The translations under genes were made by a program, and so were the position numbers. Shown one piece after another: positions 1-11,757 of a stretch of 64,000 bases of DNA. Origin of the DNA: Lactarius indigo (Eukaryota; Basidiomycota; Agaricomycetes; Russulales; Russulaceae); assembly GCA_025766275.1 (NCBI GenBank), contig JAFKAC010000009.1:868001-932000 (forward strand). Direction: 5' to 3'. The notes under the pieces are model-generated. The model was given only the letters and a program-made list of their open reading frames with translations. It was not told the DNA's origin and ran no database searches. Numbering within the stretch: position 1 is the first letter of the stretch; each line of letters opens with the position of its first letter.

Positions 1-2782
1 CTCGCCGATGCCGCGCGAAACCCACCCTCGAGAAGCAAACCAGCGACTCGCAAAGACCACGGGTGTACTGTACTGTTCTACTGGTTTTGGCCTATCACTT
101 ATGTAAGTTGACGACCCATTTCTAGTAAACATTTGAAGAACGTAAGCAACCACGATGTTTTCCTTTCTCTACTAGCCACGGAAACAGGACTACCATAGTC
201 TTTGTTCTTTATTGTCCTCCAGTACTTCGGTATGTTGGCAAATAGTGGGCCACCCCAGTGCCTCTCACGTTTTTACGTGTCACCCCAAGTCGAAACTAAA
301 CCACGCGACCCAAGGGTACCCACTCGAGGCATACAACTGTCATTCTCACCAATGGGCTTTGGTTTTCCGCATGCGGCAACCAATGGAAAATGTCGAAATA
401 ACAGGGGGGGTTCTTCATTAGGCGATTCTTGGAGGGCATCGCTGACGCACAAGGACACAACAAGATATACACCCGAAAGTAAATCCGCGGGTTGGCTCTT
501 CCCACTGCGCTCTGGCCGTATCCCGCTAAACGGTTAAACAGTTACTGCTTAGTGAGCTTCCAAAAGGGATAGAACTTTGTGCCCAACTTGTGGTCACCCG
601 CCGCGAAAGCGTTCGGAACATTCTTTGCGAATGCCTGAACATCACCGACGAACATCGATCTCTGCTCGGCCACCTGAGCTGAGCGGCCTCTTGGGTTCTA
701 AAGTGTTTATCCACTTGCTAATTACGGCCCGTACCGTATGCGGCTGCCGAGCGATTCACTAGCTGCTAGTGTGCAGCGCCTCAAGGGGAATAAGTGACTT
801 TACCTACGATCACCTCATCCGAGACCGCTCTATCACACCTCCCCCATGGCACTCACAGTGACTGTGAGTGGCGGCGCCACTCACCCACATCCACATTTAG
901 TACACTTTTTCCCCCGCTCCATCGCAAAAGACGCACAGTCTCCTATGGTCATCAGCGCCGTGCCCTTTTGTAGGTACAGTCGCACACGTGTACCAAACCA
1001 GAGCTGGTGGGCCGGCGGCAGCGAGCTCAGTTGCTCGACCGCGGTTCTCGATCTTACCTCAGATATTTTTTCGTGTTCGCAGGAGCGACGCATGGACCTT
1101 TTTCTTCAGGCTCCCAATCGGCTGAGGTTAGTACAGGGTTAGTACTAACTTGGTAGTTCACTCTATTGTGCTTTGTGTTACTCTCACTTACTGTGTACTT
1201 GCTCCTGCACGAGATGGGAGATGCTCCCTGGGTCTACAAAGACTCCGATATAACACCAGCAACCACAGGCTATGCACGCCTTCTGCGGTTCTACACTCCA
1301 CACACATTTCCTCGGGCTCTCATCCCCGGCGCATAATGCACCCCGAGATGCTCGACAGTCGACAGATCGCAACGTGGCAGAGCTGGGCACGCGACGGCTT
1401 GAACTATTGGAGAATGAGGTAGATCCCCCTTTTTTGGATTGGCATCGGTACCCCAAGACACACCGATCCATTAAGAAAAAAAGGGGGGTGTGCAGAAAAT
1501 GCAAGGGTATGTGGACGCGTGGACGCAAGATCCGATACTATGAAGTTGGCTGCTTCCGCGGGAAAGTCGACAGAAATTGTCCGGTACACTAACTTACAAC
1601 GGATTGCTCACGTTCTATACCGTGCAGCAAATTGTGCTCGCAGTGCTGTCTACACTTTGACTTTTGATTCGTTCCGCGAACTCTCAGAGGTGTGCCTCCA
1701 TCACTACGTCACGCATTTGGTGGCTACTAGCTAACTTACTCTGGCCAATCAGTACCGAATGTTGTACATCGGATTATCATGGTGGATCCGGCTCTTGTCC
1801 GAGAGGCGCCTATCTAACTAGCTACTAGTAGCAGGTTTTATGAGGAATGGTACGATGACGGCCTCGGGGGAGAACCAGGTCCCTGGCGAGAACAGTGCAG
1901 TGGGAAAGGGACAGGACCGGAGGCGCACCCTGACGGTAGTCTCAATTTTTCACGATCTCCAAGATATGCCACGACACCCACACTCCGGCTATGTAAAGAG
2001 ACCGGGCCTTCATACGATCCCGAGTAACCTATGCTCGAAGAAGGGTGCTGCCGTGAGTGGCAGCACAATCAATTACCAAAAATTGCGTGTCATCTTTCTA
2101 TGGTCGGTAGAATACATTCTCGGATACCCAACTGAGATGCAATCCTTGTATTACTGTGGCGCGCAGAACCTTATGCATGTGCTACAACTCGAAGCTAATT
2201 GAGGGGGATCGCATGATAACGGATCTGCATTTCTTCACTCCTGACTAGGCCTGACTTCCGGGCTACATCTCACTCATCCAAATTCAGACCCGTCTGAACA
2301 GACACGACCACCAGGGTTAGCAGCGCTGCTTGGTGAGGTTTTCGTGCGCTACCCATAAGTAGAAGCCACGTGTCAGACGACAGACCAAGAGCAAGAGTCG
2401 ATGTGATAAGGGGGTGACGAGAGCGTGAGCGTCGCTCTTGGGCACATGGCGTAGATTTTCGCGCACGAAAGCGCCACTTACGCCTCGGGCAGAACAACAT
2501 GGACCAAACTGTCCATTTTTCGCTGCCGGTTCCGATCGGTTGTGAGATTGCTCTGTCACCACCGCGGCGAGAGTTGGAGCTCGACGACCAATATTCGCTC
2601 ATTTGCTCGTTCGTCCAGGGCCGCTGCTCCGTGGGCTGGGCTCAAGCCGATATTATGTAATTATGGGTAACTGCGAACAATAACCAACATTAGTATACCA
2701 TGGTATGAACAAGCCACGAATCCGGTACATACACCCATGTGGGAAAGGAAAGAAAACATAGCATCCACTCATTACACCGGGT
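1..2782. other. No gene recognised
   Basis: I read all six frames and found no fragment resembling a known family. Open frames here are short and many lack ATG starts. The stretch lies downstream of the 3' end of the minus-strand terpene synthase gene. It may be intergenic or heavily decayed DNA. Confidence 0.5.
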
Positions 2783-4040
2783 TCAAATGTCAAACCCTTT
2801 GCCTGGGGTCATAATGGGCGTCAATGCCCCCGTTTTGGGCAGTAAGGTGACAATTCTCTGCTTCTGGACCTCCCGACCCTTAGTTCCAAAGTATCGCTCG
2901 GTCTCGAACGCCCAACAGTCGATACCTCGAATAAATTGGGCTAGCCTCTCCACATACTTCTTGACCTTCCGATCGGTAATTGGACCCCAAGAAGGTAGCA
3001 CTCGGCGCTGCGCCTGGAATTTGGACAGCACTTGCTCGTGATATTCGGCGACCCAGTCAAGAGCATGGTGCAAGTCAACTTTCTTCTCGTTCATGACAAC
3101 TGTGATTATGTTATGGCCGCCGTGTCCGGCTGCTTGCTCGATGTTGTACGAATATAGGTCCTAAACGGTCTAATTAGACATCCGATCATGGTTGACGGCT
3201 GATCAGAAGGATGCTCACATTTCCAAGAACGAGGGACTCCGCAGCCAAGCTCTGTAGTAGTTCGATAGAGGGATGGGTCATGACCTTATCCGGAATGTTC
3301 AGGTCCATTTCCAGAGGAAAGAAACAGGGGTATGGTCCAGCAGTGAGTCGCGTGAGTTGAAGATAGTCTGTAATTCTCCTAATGTTTCCCTTGGCGCGAT
3401 CCGAGGCCTCGTCAATAACTGCATACGCATATTTCGTGAAAGTCGTGATGAATCTCTTCTGGGAAGATCGGCATGAATTCCGCATTGCACGCAGCCAGAA
3501 TCTACAATGGGCGTCATTAGTGTCCTGCAAGCACGCAACTCCGAGCTCACTGCCGAGTAATCTCTCCGAGCTTCGGCTCGTCATGAGGTCGTTTCGCACG
3601 CGGGTTCCTCAGCGCGTCCACGACCACCTCCGCGTAGACACGCGCACCCTTGCCATCTACCTTGTCGGTAAAATAGTCGAATATATAGAAGAGCGCCATA
3701 AGGTCACAGGCGACCCGAAGACGACCTGGAAGCCTAGTCAGACAGGCCGACGTCAACTGTGAGTAGTGAGACTGACCCCTGTCGATGGATGGATATGCGA
3801 GACCGCCGAGAAGTGCTGAGCCTCAGATTATCAACCATAGCAAGAGCGTATGAGAATAAAGTGCTTGCCGAAATTGCACCGGTCGAAAGACCTCTGCGAT
3901 CTTGCATTGAGAAATTGGAAGCTGCGCACCCATGCCTCGGATGCCGGTTTGACTCGTTCGTAGTGCGGGTTCAGCTCTCTCTTCCAAGGCCACTGAGCGA
4001 GTGGGTCGGGGAGGTAAAACTGAGGAGGAGCTGGCACCAT
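2783..4040 (-). CDS. Sesquiterpene synthase-like class I terpene cyclase
   Basis: Predicted to cyclise a prenyl diphosphate (family knowledge: farnesyl diphosphate, cytosolic, Mg-dependent). My five-exon model is 3869-4040, 3777-3815, 3551-3725, 3219-3501 and 2783-3160 on the minus strand, 348 residues in one frame, which fits fungal class I cyclases of about 340-380 residues. The N-terminal FYLPD..A.WPW block is present at about residues 8-18. The Asp-rich motif reads DYFTD (87-91). The second metal motif NDLYSYNIE (223-231) keeps the N, S and E ligands. The diphosphate-sensing Arg-Tyr pair is R312-Y313, followed by a typical FG..G.EVQ..R.V.LLPK tail. The first intron (3816-3868) must start with GC rather than GT; the other three are GT-AG. 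Odd points are Tyr in place of the second acidic residue of the Asp-rich motif and the GC donor. The product cannot be predicted. No P450 or prenyltransferase was seen beside it. Confidence 0.82.
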
Positions 4041-7000
4041 AGTCAAATGGGGGGCGTAAAAAGGATACCAGCGGGACCAGCGTCTCGGGAAATCGGTAGT
4101 TGATGTTTATATCCCGCTTTATTCAGATTCAAATGTCGATCATTCTGGTCGTTCTCAGGTTTCCAGTGACTTCACCTCCGTAACTCAGGGCGCGTATGTT
4201 AACAGGAACCTAATTTTATCAGCCCCCTGACATCCAGATCGTATCGTAACCCTGAAATAAGGCATCAAGGCGGGTCAACCAAGGAGAATCTAGCCGGTGG
4301 ACGCAGCGGCACACCATACCTAGGTGGGGTGTGGAGTCTTTTGGACAACTCCAGTGCCGTAATTTTTCTGTGAACTCTATCAAATCATTATATCTGCGAG
4401 CGAAGCGCCGACGTACTGTGAAGTGCAATTGTTGATATGCTACGAGGAACACACTGTACCCGTACAGAAGAATGATAGGGTGATTCCAGTGGGCCAGATG
4501 CCATTGAATTGGGTGAGCGTGGGTAAAGTAGACCAGTTTTGGTGCCAATTAACCTAGAAGTCGGACATATTGATACCGTACATTTTGGGTTCTTCTTGCT
4601 ACCGTTAACTGGGTATCCATGAGGTTCCATGTCACCGAGCAGGGGCGGCCGCCTCAAGGCAGCGCCTGGATTTCGGATGTGTAAACGACGTGCTTCGTTA
4701 TAGAGAAGTTGACCATCTAATTGAACGCCCATGGATAAAAGGAGGAATCGATGTGTCTTAAGGTCTACGCGAATCGCGATACTAAGTTACTGCACAGACC
4801 GATACGCGATGATGCGTCAAGGGAAATCGGTGCCTATGCGGTAAAAGAATTTTCGTGTTGTTTGTGGGTATTTTCTGTCCTAGGTCGCCAACAATTTGGG
4901 TCGGTCAACGTGTCGGAACAAGGATCGACAGACCATAAGTTTTTTTTTCTCTACCACCGTGGCTTCTAATTCCAGAACCCTCGCTCGATCGAACACTCCG
5001 CCGTCCGGTGCTGCTTTCTCGGAAACCGGATCTTCTCCATTTCAGCGGCCTTGTTGACCCTCGGACGTGATCGTTGGCGCAGTGGCAGCCAGAACTAGAC
5101 AAGATTGGCTAGTGGGAATGTGAAGACCTGATGAACGTCTCTGAAAGTGTGAACGTTCGAGGTTGCTCTCCCAGTGGGAGTGACCGCGAAAAAGCACTCT
5201 TTCTCCGCGCCACCGCGAAGGTAATTTTCCCGCGACTGTCACCGCGGGATCCCCAGATGGTTGATATTGTCCCCACACTGCTCGATCCAGTCAAATTGGA
5301 TTATTGGTCACAAAGACAACGCCCAGATGACTTAGGTATAATTGCACCCAACGTGAACTACAGTACAGCGATACGCCCTTGTTTTGCAGAGGGTTATCCA
5401 GACTAAACGTGCGATAACCCGAAATGAACCTGGAGTTGATTACACATTTGCTCTCCACTTCCGAGATCGGGTCAACGTTTACCCATACCGCTCAGTCCCC
5501 CGTTTACACATCTTGTCACTCGTGGGTTACAAATGCTAACGGCCTTGACACGGATGTCAGTTCGAGGTGGAGTCGGCCGTCTGATAGGCGATTCAGAGGA
5601 AGCTATCCCGGGCCTGTATCATCCGAATTCCAGGCCACGTTCAGTATGATTGCGTCCCGAGCGCCTTTGGACTGTAAGCGCCCTCCAACAGATTCTGACG
5701 CCTGATTTTCTTCCAGTCTCTTTGGGGTGCATGTTGATTATACTCTCTTCGGTGTCTTCCCTGCAGCTGTTGGGCGTGAGGTTCGTGCGCACCTCGTGTA
5801 CCAGTCGGACATTTACACGGTTTCGTGAATCCCCAGAATCCTCGTCCCAGGTATCCAGCCCACTCATAAGTAGACGTCGGAGAACGGCACATCCACATCG
5901 ATAAAACGAGTTGTGCTGGGCTTTGTCAAGGCTAGATATCACGTGAGTCCTTTTGTCATATCCCCGATACGTTCAGCGTCCGAACGATCTTCAGGGTGTT
6001 CTGAATAGAAATACCTCTTTCCGCCTCTCAACGTTGTTGTCGATAATTACAGTGTCAGTGGATCTACGTGTTGTGGGGGGGCCTCTCATCTGCCACAGTG
6101 GTCGTTGTCACCACCCTGACATTTCTTTCGGCAAACAATAGACTCGGGAATGTCACAAATCGCAGGGTGGAGACGGCGATGAGGAAACCGGAATCGTGTC
6201 GGAGTAAACAGCAGAAGGTACGTGCCATGCCACGGAGCGGCTTTTGGGAACACTGACGGAATGGTAGAGTGGGCCAGGCTGTTTCTGTCATCTCGTTGTC
6301 AACTTCTACACCTTATGTCACCTGCCCAGACCTGGTGCTTGTTAGTTTGGAGTTACTGTACGTCCGAGAGAATCGTGTACACACGTATGCGCTACAACTT
6401 CCGTGTCGTGGTTCTGGCAGCCGCGTGTATTCTCTCACCTTGACATTGACATAGGTCCTTGTGAGCTCGTCACTCTGCCTAGGTCGTAAGGTTGTTTTAG
6501 TGGAGTGACCGGAGTAGGGTGACCAGAGGACCACCAATTACGTGTAGCCCTTGAGAACGATTAACCACATCGGGAAAACAAGACTCGCGGATGGCTGAGT
6601 TGAATGACCCTGAAGGAGTTTCCCTGGAAACCATGTCGGGTGTTCGTTCGGAGAAAAAAAAATGGGGGTCTTTACTTGAGCTGGTTAGATGGTTCGAGCT
6701 AAAGAGTGTCGAATTTCGTCACCCAAATTTCTCGACACAGTCGAGGCAACTTATTCCCGAGCGTACAAGCGTGCAAACCACGCACGTTCTGATGGAAACT
6801 CCACACGTGTTCCAGCTCTGTGGAATCCGTCTTGCCGATAGTGGAGGCACATCGGTTGAGATCTTGAGTGACCCTTGAGAAGTTCATAAATTCATCTCCC
6901 GGCGCGAGCTGTCGGCTATGATTGACTACTCCTGTCCAGAGCTGGACTTACGCAGATCTCTCGTGATGCTGGTGCGTATGATGGCCGGCTAACTAGCAAA

Positions 7001-7046
7001 TGCCCTTATAATCATCGCGCTTGAGGACTGATATAATTAGATACCG
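4041..7046. other. No confident gene
   Basis: About 3 kb upstream of the terpene synthase. Short open frames on both strands match nothing I recognise. No cytochrome P450 haem motif, kinase or transporter signature was seen, so there is no support for a terpenoid cluster on this side. Confidence 0.45.
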
Positions 7047-7219
7047 GCTGGGGCGGGTTTACGGCCCCCGCCGCGGAAAATAAAGTTGGTCGCTTCATCG
7101 AGAAGCTACGAAAGGCGTACGAACCATTCAAGGCATTACATAGATGATGAGGCCTTGGCGGAGACCGTCTTCGCAACGAAACCGAGCGTGGTTGTTGTGG
7201 TGATTGGCGACTCCATACG
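7047..7219 (+). pseudogene. Short decayed coding remnant, family unknown
   Basis: From about 7047 one frame reads like ordinary protein (GWGGFTAP, then VGRFIEKLRKAYEPFKAL). It hits tandem stop codons, and the sense-looking reading continues in a neighbouring frame as DDEALAETVFATKPSVVV followed by IGDSIR and a stop near 7220. The change of frame with two stops suggests a frameshifted relic. I cannot name the family. Confidence 0.35.
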
Positions 7220-7725
7220 TTAGTCTACCTCCTGCCCAGTGATTCTCTACAGTATATGTGGTCGATGAATGGCGAAAGATGACACGTGCTTTTCATCGGA
7301 TGCAGTCATGCAGAATCCTTCGGAGACCAACGGCCATTAGAACCGACGACGTACAGTGGCCCGACGAACGTTGTCACTACACTTGACTGCGATTTGATCA
7401 TTCAAACCTGGGCCCACATGGGACGTGCCAGATTTAAATGTGGTCACAAGGGCCTGTTGCACTTCCTGGATCCCAGGCCACACTCTATTCCGAAGTGACA
7501 CACTCTCCAGTAGCGTGATCTCATCAGACTCCACCTCTTGAGCATGCGGTTTTCATCCGCAGCACACCCGCTGACACGCCGAGTTTACACACACACGAAC
7601 GTTGGGTGACCCACGCCCTAATCCATGGACATCCATAGGCCTGCAGACTGACAGACACTAGACACCAACGCAATTGCTGTGGCTCTTCGTTTGGTAATAA
7701 ACTTGGATTCACGTCCTGCGTTCAT

Positions 7726-7733
7726 TATAAATA
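7726..7733 (+). promoter_or_regulatory. TATA box of the acid phosphatase gene
   Basis: TATAAATA lies 38 bp upstream of the inferred ATG at 7771, in sequence with no other obvious function. The position is plausible for a core promoter with a short leader. Confidence 0.5.
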
Positions 7734-7770
7734 AGGAGGCGCGTCGTGGAGCAACGCCACAGACTCGCGA

Positions 7771-9260
7771 ATGATACTCACCACTCTAATCCCGCTCTTC
7801 TCGACAGCCTTTGTGGCACAGGCAAGAACAATTCTACTGTTCTACTGCACCACTGTGCTCACTGCTAGACAGGCGCTTACTTTTAAGGCTCCGTCAACAT
7901 CACCGACGGCACCCTCGTCCAATTATGTTGGAGCAAACAACGGAACTCTTCCGATCTCCCCTATCGTACCTGGACGATCCTTCGACCGTTTTATTCAGGT
8001 TAATACTAAAATGGTGTCGTGTGTTCTCGTCGTTACTCACTGACCTCAACCCACAGATCTGGCTTGAAAATACTGACTTCGCAACCGCCTCTTCTGCCGT
8101 ACGTTCTTTCCTCACTATCTCATAGACCTTGGTTGATTTATACCCCATCAGCCTGTGTTCCAGTCGCTCGCTAGTCAGGGGATATTGTTGAACAAATACT
8201 TTGCCCTTACGCACCCTTCTGAGCCCAATTACGTTGCGACGGTTGGCGGAGATTACTGGGGCATGGCAAATGACAACATGTTCAACATCCCAAGCAAGTG
8301 CGTGCTCAATGGACTTACCATCCCTAATTTTCCTCCTGATCATGGCACGTAGCATTGCCACGATCGTGGATGTTCTCGACACAAAGTCCATCTCCTGGGC
8401 GAGCTACTCAGAGAACATGCCCACAGATGATTTTGGGGGTTTCAAGTAATTATACGCTCGCCAATTTTTCTTACCTATCTGACAAAAGCAAAGCTTCGCA
8501 TCTAATAACTACGTTTCCGGTACGGGCACGTTCACGTACTACGTACGCAAGCACAACCCTCTAGTCATCTATGACTCGGTCGCGAAAAACCCCAACCGGG
8601 CTTCGAGGATCCGCAACTTCAACGACTTCGCGGCCGACGTGAACGCGAACGCGATCCCGCAATGGGTCTTCGTCACGCCAAACATGGTCAACGACGGGCA
8701 CGACTCGGACATAAACTTCTCTTCCGCATGGCTCAATTACTGGCTCGTTCCGCTCCTTTCAAATCCGAACTTCAATAACGACCGCACGCTCATCTTGCTC
8801 ACATTCGACGAGAACGAGAACAGCGGGGTGAATAACCAGATCTGGGCGACACTCCTTGGCGGCGCAGTCCCCGCGGCTCTTCGCGGGACGACCGACTCGA
8901 CCTTCTACACGCACTACTCCTCACTCAGCACGGTGCAGGCTAACTGGGCGCTCGGCTCTCTCGGCCGGTTCGATACGAACAAGTGAGTCTCAGTCGTATA
9001 TCGCGATGCGCCACACGATTATCTCAATTTCTTCTCGCCCCACCCTGCCCAATAAAAAAATAAGGACGCTCGCAAACGTGTATTCTCCCGTCGCTTCTGC
9101 CGTGGGTTACACCAACCAGGTCGTGAACCCAATTCCGATCCTCAACAAGAGCGGCACAGAGCCTGGCCCGCTGAACCCGAACCCGGCTCTCGTCACGCCC
9201 TATCCGCCACCGGACACCTCCGCTGTGGGAGCCGGCGGCGGGCCCGTGGTTGTCTTGTGA
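7771..9260 (+). CDS. Secreted acid phosphatase (phosphoesterase family)
   Basis: Predicted secreted phosphomonoesterase of the fungal acid phosphatase/phosphoesterase family, which releases phosphate outside the cell. My seven-exon model is 7771-7821, 7873-7998, 8057-8098, 8152-8297, 8353-8445, 8494-8982 and 9065-9260, exactly 1143 nt and 380 residues. The N-terminus is a short hydrophobic signal peptide. Family landmarks in order: IWLENTDF; NKYFALTHPSEPNYVA with GGDYWG; RKHNPLVIYDSVAKNP; VFVTPNMVNDGHDSDI; the metal-site-like LLTFDENE; and a Pro/Asn-rich tail. Five of the six introns are GT-AG. The first (7822-7872, 51 nt) needs a GC donor (AG/GCAAGA) and is also in frame and stop-free, so retaining it would only add 17 residues. 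A TATA box lies 38 bp upstream of the ATG. I consider the gene intact. The substrate is inferred from the family only. Confidence 0.88.
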
Positions 9261-9720
9261 GCATCGCACGAAGGGCGCCACCAGGACGAAACCAGACCAC
9301 CGCCAAAATTCTTCCTTAAGTACAGGTAGTGAAGAGTTTTGTGATTTTAGCTAAATAATGAGTGCAAGCGCTTTCAAGATGTTTCGCGTTTTGTCGCCTG
9401 TTGCATTTTGGTGAGCATGTATACTACGTCTTGGTAGGCCGGTAATTACAATTCTGTTACTCGAGCATGTTGTCGACATTCCTGAGGACCAATGGAACCC
9501 ATTTTCTGCCATCCCAATACCTAAATCTGTAATTCTACGTGTTGTGCCTAGAATATTGTTGTCACTGGATACTTCCAGGCGTTCCAACCTGCGAAACCAA
9601 TCTTTACTGGAATTAGCCGTCTGTATCGTCGCTGTCCAAAGCGCTGTCTTTGTGTGTACAATTTAACGACGAGGTGGCAAAGGACGTAAGCGCAAGCTAC
9701 GATGTACTCCTCTTAGGCGC
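9261..9720. other. Intergenic, nothing recognised
   Basis: Between the phosphatase stop and the first recognisable piece of the NACHT-ankyrin pseudogene. It should hold the phosphatase 3' end. No repeat or RNA gene was seen. Confidence 0.5.
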
Positions 9721-10142
9721 ATGGAAGGCTTCTTCAACCTCAAGGTCTATTTTCAAAGTTTTCTCAACACTGAACTGGCGGAGACACTTGTGAAGGTCGT
9801 GGTCAAGTCACTGAATATACTCTCTATCGCAATGAAGGAGATCGAACGAAGTCGAACAGGTGAGTCGTTTCTGAGGGATATACTTATAACTCTTACATTG
9901 TGTTCAAGAATATTTTTCAATAAACCAGTGGGGAAACGGTATTGAGAATGCGCCGGGGGAATTGGAGAACCTGACTCAGGGGGAGCGTTATATAGTGACA
10001 GCTCAGGTTCTCCATGACACCAGTGAGCTAAAACGCGATGCGTTACCCTATTGACTAGGTTCCCCACTTCTCGCAAAACTCTGACCGTCTAGATATGGAG
10101 GCAGATGGCACAGCTGTAAAACGGACGGCAAACCAGGGAGAA

Positions 10143-10157
10143 GACCGTCCGTGATTC
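10143..10157. repeat. Target-site duplication of the LINE, left copy
   Basis: GACCGTCCGTGATTC sits directly outside the poly(A) end of the LINE (poly-T on this strand). It is repeated exactly at 11457-11471, at the truncated end. A 15-bp direct repeat is what target-primed reverse transcription leaves. Confidence 0.9.
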
Positions 10158-11456
10158 TTTTTTTTTTTTTTTTTTTTTTTGGATCAATATTTATTCTGGG
10201 ATGCGTAATACGAGTTACAGACCAGTCACAGCAGAGCAGAGCCGTATTTATGAAACACAATCAAGCCAGAGAGGCGCCCCCGAGAATCGTAAGTACGGTA
10301 CCGAAACGTCAGAGAATATGTTATGGGAAGGGCAACCACGAGGGTCACCGGGCATACAGTCACAAGCCGAGGCCGAGAAGGGATATATATGCGGCGCGGA
10401 GACCGCCGGTTAGATGGTCCGAGGACGAAAGAGGAAACCAAACCTCAGTGTGCACCTACCTAGTCGGGTTTGGGGGGCACGGGTATAGGGGGACCGGATT
10501 CCGGCTTGGAGAGCGCGCGAGTCTGGTCAAAGAAGGCTAGCAGTTTCCCTATGCCCCGCTTCTCGGATAAGAGAGCGGTGAATGGGTAGAGAGCGGGCGT
10601 AGGAGGGATCACGAACTGGAGGATGCCGGTGTCGATGCGGTCCTGGAGATAGCGCGGGCAGTGGTGGATGATGTGCTCCGCAGTTTGCAGAGCCTCGCCG
10701 CAAGGGCAAGACTCGTTTTCAGGGGGGTCGTTAGGGCGGAAGCGGCGGACGTAAGAGCCAGTGAAGGCATGGTCAGTCGCCACTTGCATGAGGGTAGAGG
10801 TGCTGCACCGGGTGTGCTTGGCGCGACGACGCCCCGAGGGTTCTTTTTCAGCTGCTGTGGCCTGCAGCCAGAGGGGATGATGGTTGGTGGGGTGGGGACG
10901 GATAATGTCGGAATGAGTGTGTGCGAAGGAAAGTGGTTCCCCAACCACATTTAATCGGAATTGCGGGATTAGCCGCGCTTCTTGCCAGGAGGCGTTCCAG
11001 CCATGGAAGGCGAGCTCACGTGCTCGAGCCTTTTGGAATGCTGCAGAGTTGACGCGGTTCAACCCATCAGGGGGATCGCGCGTGCAGGCCTTGGTCACCA
11101 AGTCCCATGCCCTCGTCTGCCCAACTAGGTCAGCGTCCACCGGGGTCCAAGTAAGGTAGAGTTTGAAGCGCCGATGACGAAGCGCGAGGGTGGTCATAGA
11201 CTGGTGAAACATCAGCGCGGCAGCCTGCGCCGTCCGAGACCGGGGGTTTTTGACCCCATGAATCGCCGAGTCAGAATTAGTGAGAACGTAAATGAAGTCC
11301 AGAGGGGGCACCTCCTCTGTATAGTACATGGCTAGGGCCTCGACAGTCTTCGCCAATGCAAAGCAATCGACGTCGAACTGCAAGACCCCATAGCCCAACA
11401 CCCAGCTCAGTTCCGTCAGAGCCGCCCCCCCGTCATAGAAGGTGGCTGCCGCCGCG
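10158..11456 (-). mobile_element. 5'-truncated LINE (non-LTR retrotransposon), RNase H and zinc-knuckle end
   Basis: A 1299-bp element on the minus strand between 15-bp target-site duplications. It ends in a 23-nt poly(A) tail (T run at 10158-10180) with AATAAA just before it (complement of 10190-10195). It holds one open frame with stop at 10460. That frame has an RNase H-like region, with candidate acidic positions around YVLTNSDSAIHG and the WTPVDADLVG segment. After it comes a CCHC-type tail, CPCGEALQTAEHIIHHC. No reverse transcriptase or endonuclease part is present, so the copy cannot move by itself. The open frame runs past the element into flanking DNA, so codons above 11456 are not LINE sequence. 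The insertion broke the NACHT-ankyrin gene or its remains. Confidence 0.9.
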
Positions 11457-11471
11457 GACCGTCCGTGATTC
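11457..11471. repeat. Target-site duplication of the LINE, right copy
   Basis: Exact copy of 10143-10157 (GACCGTCCGTGATTC). It marks where reverse transcription stopped, hence the 5' truncation. Confidence 0.9.
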
Positions 11472-11734
11472 CTCGACCCATATCGCCCATTGTGGAGACG
11501 GAAGCCTAGCCTTAGGGAAGACGATACGAAAGGAGACTCGAGAATGGTTCTCTCTCCCAGGCCCATCGATAAATCACAACATTACGTGTAATTCCTATCA
11601 TGCGGGTGTAACACCAGTGCAGGGCCAATGCCACTCAAGACGGATCAAGAACAGAGTTAGGACTTCGGTATAATCCTCAAGCACAGTGGAAGAGCGCGAG
11701 TACAGGTGGGATGAATAAGAGGAGAGGATACGAT

Positions 11735-11757
11735 AAGAAAAGAAAAGAAAAGAAAAG
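11735..11757 (+). repeat. (AAAAG)n microsatellite
   Basis: About four to five tandem copies of AAAAG followed by GGGG. A simple repeat inside the NACHT-ankyrin pseudogene region. Confidence 0.7.
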
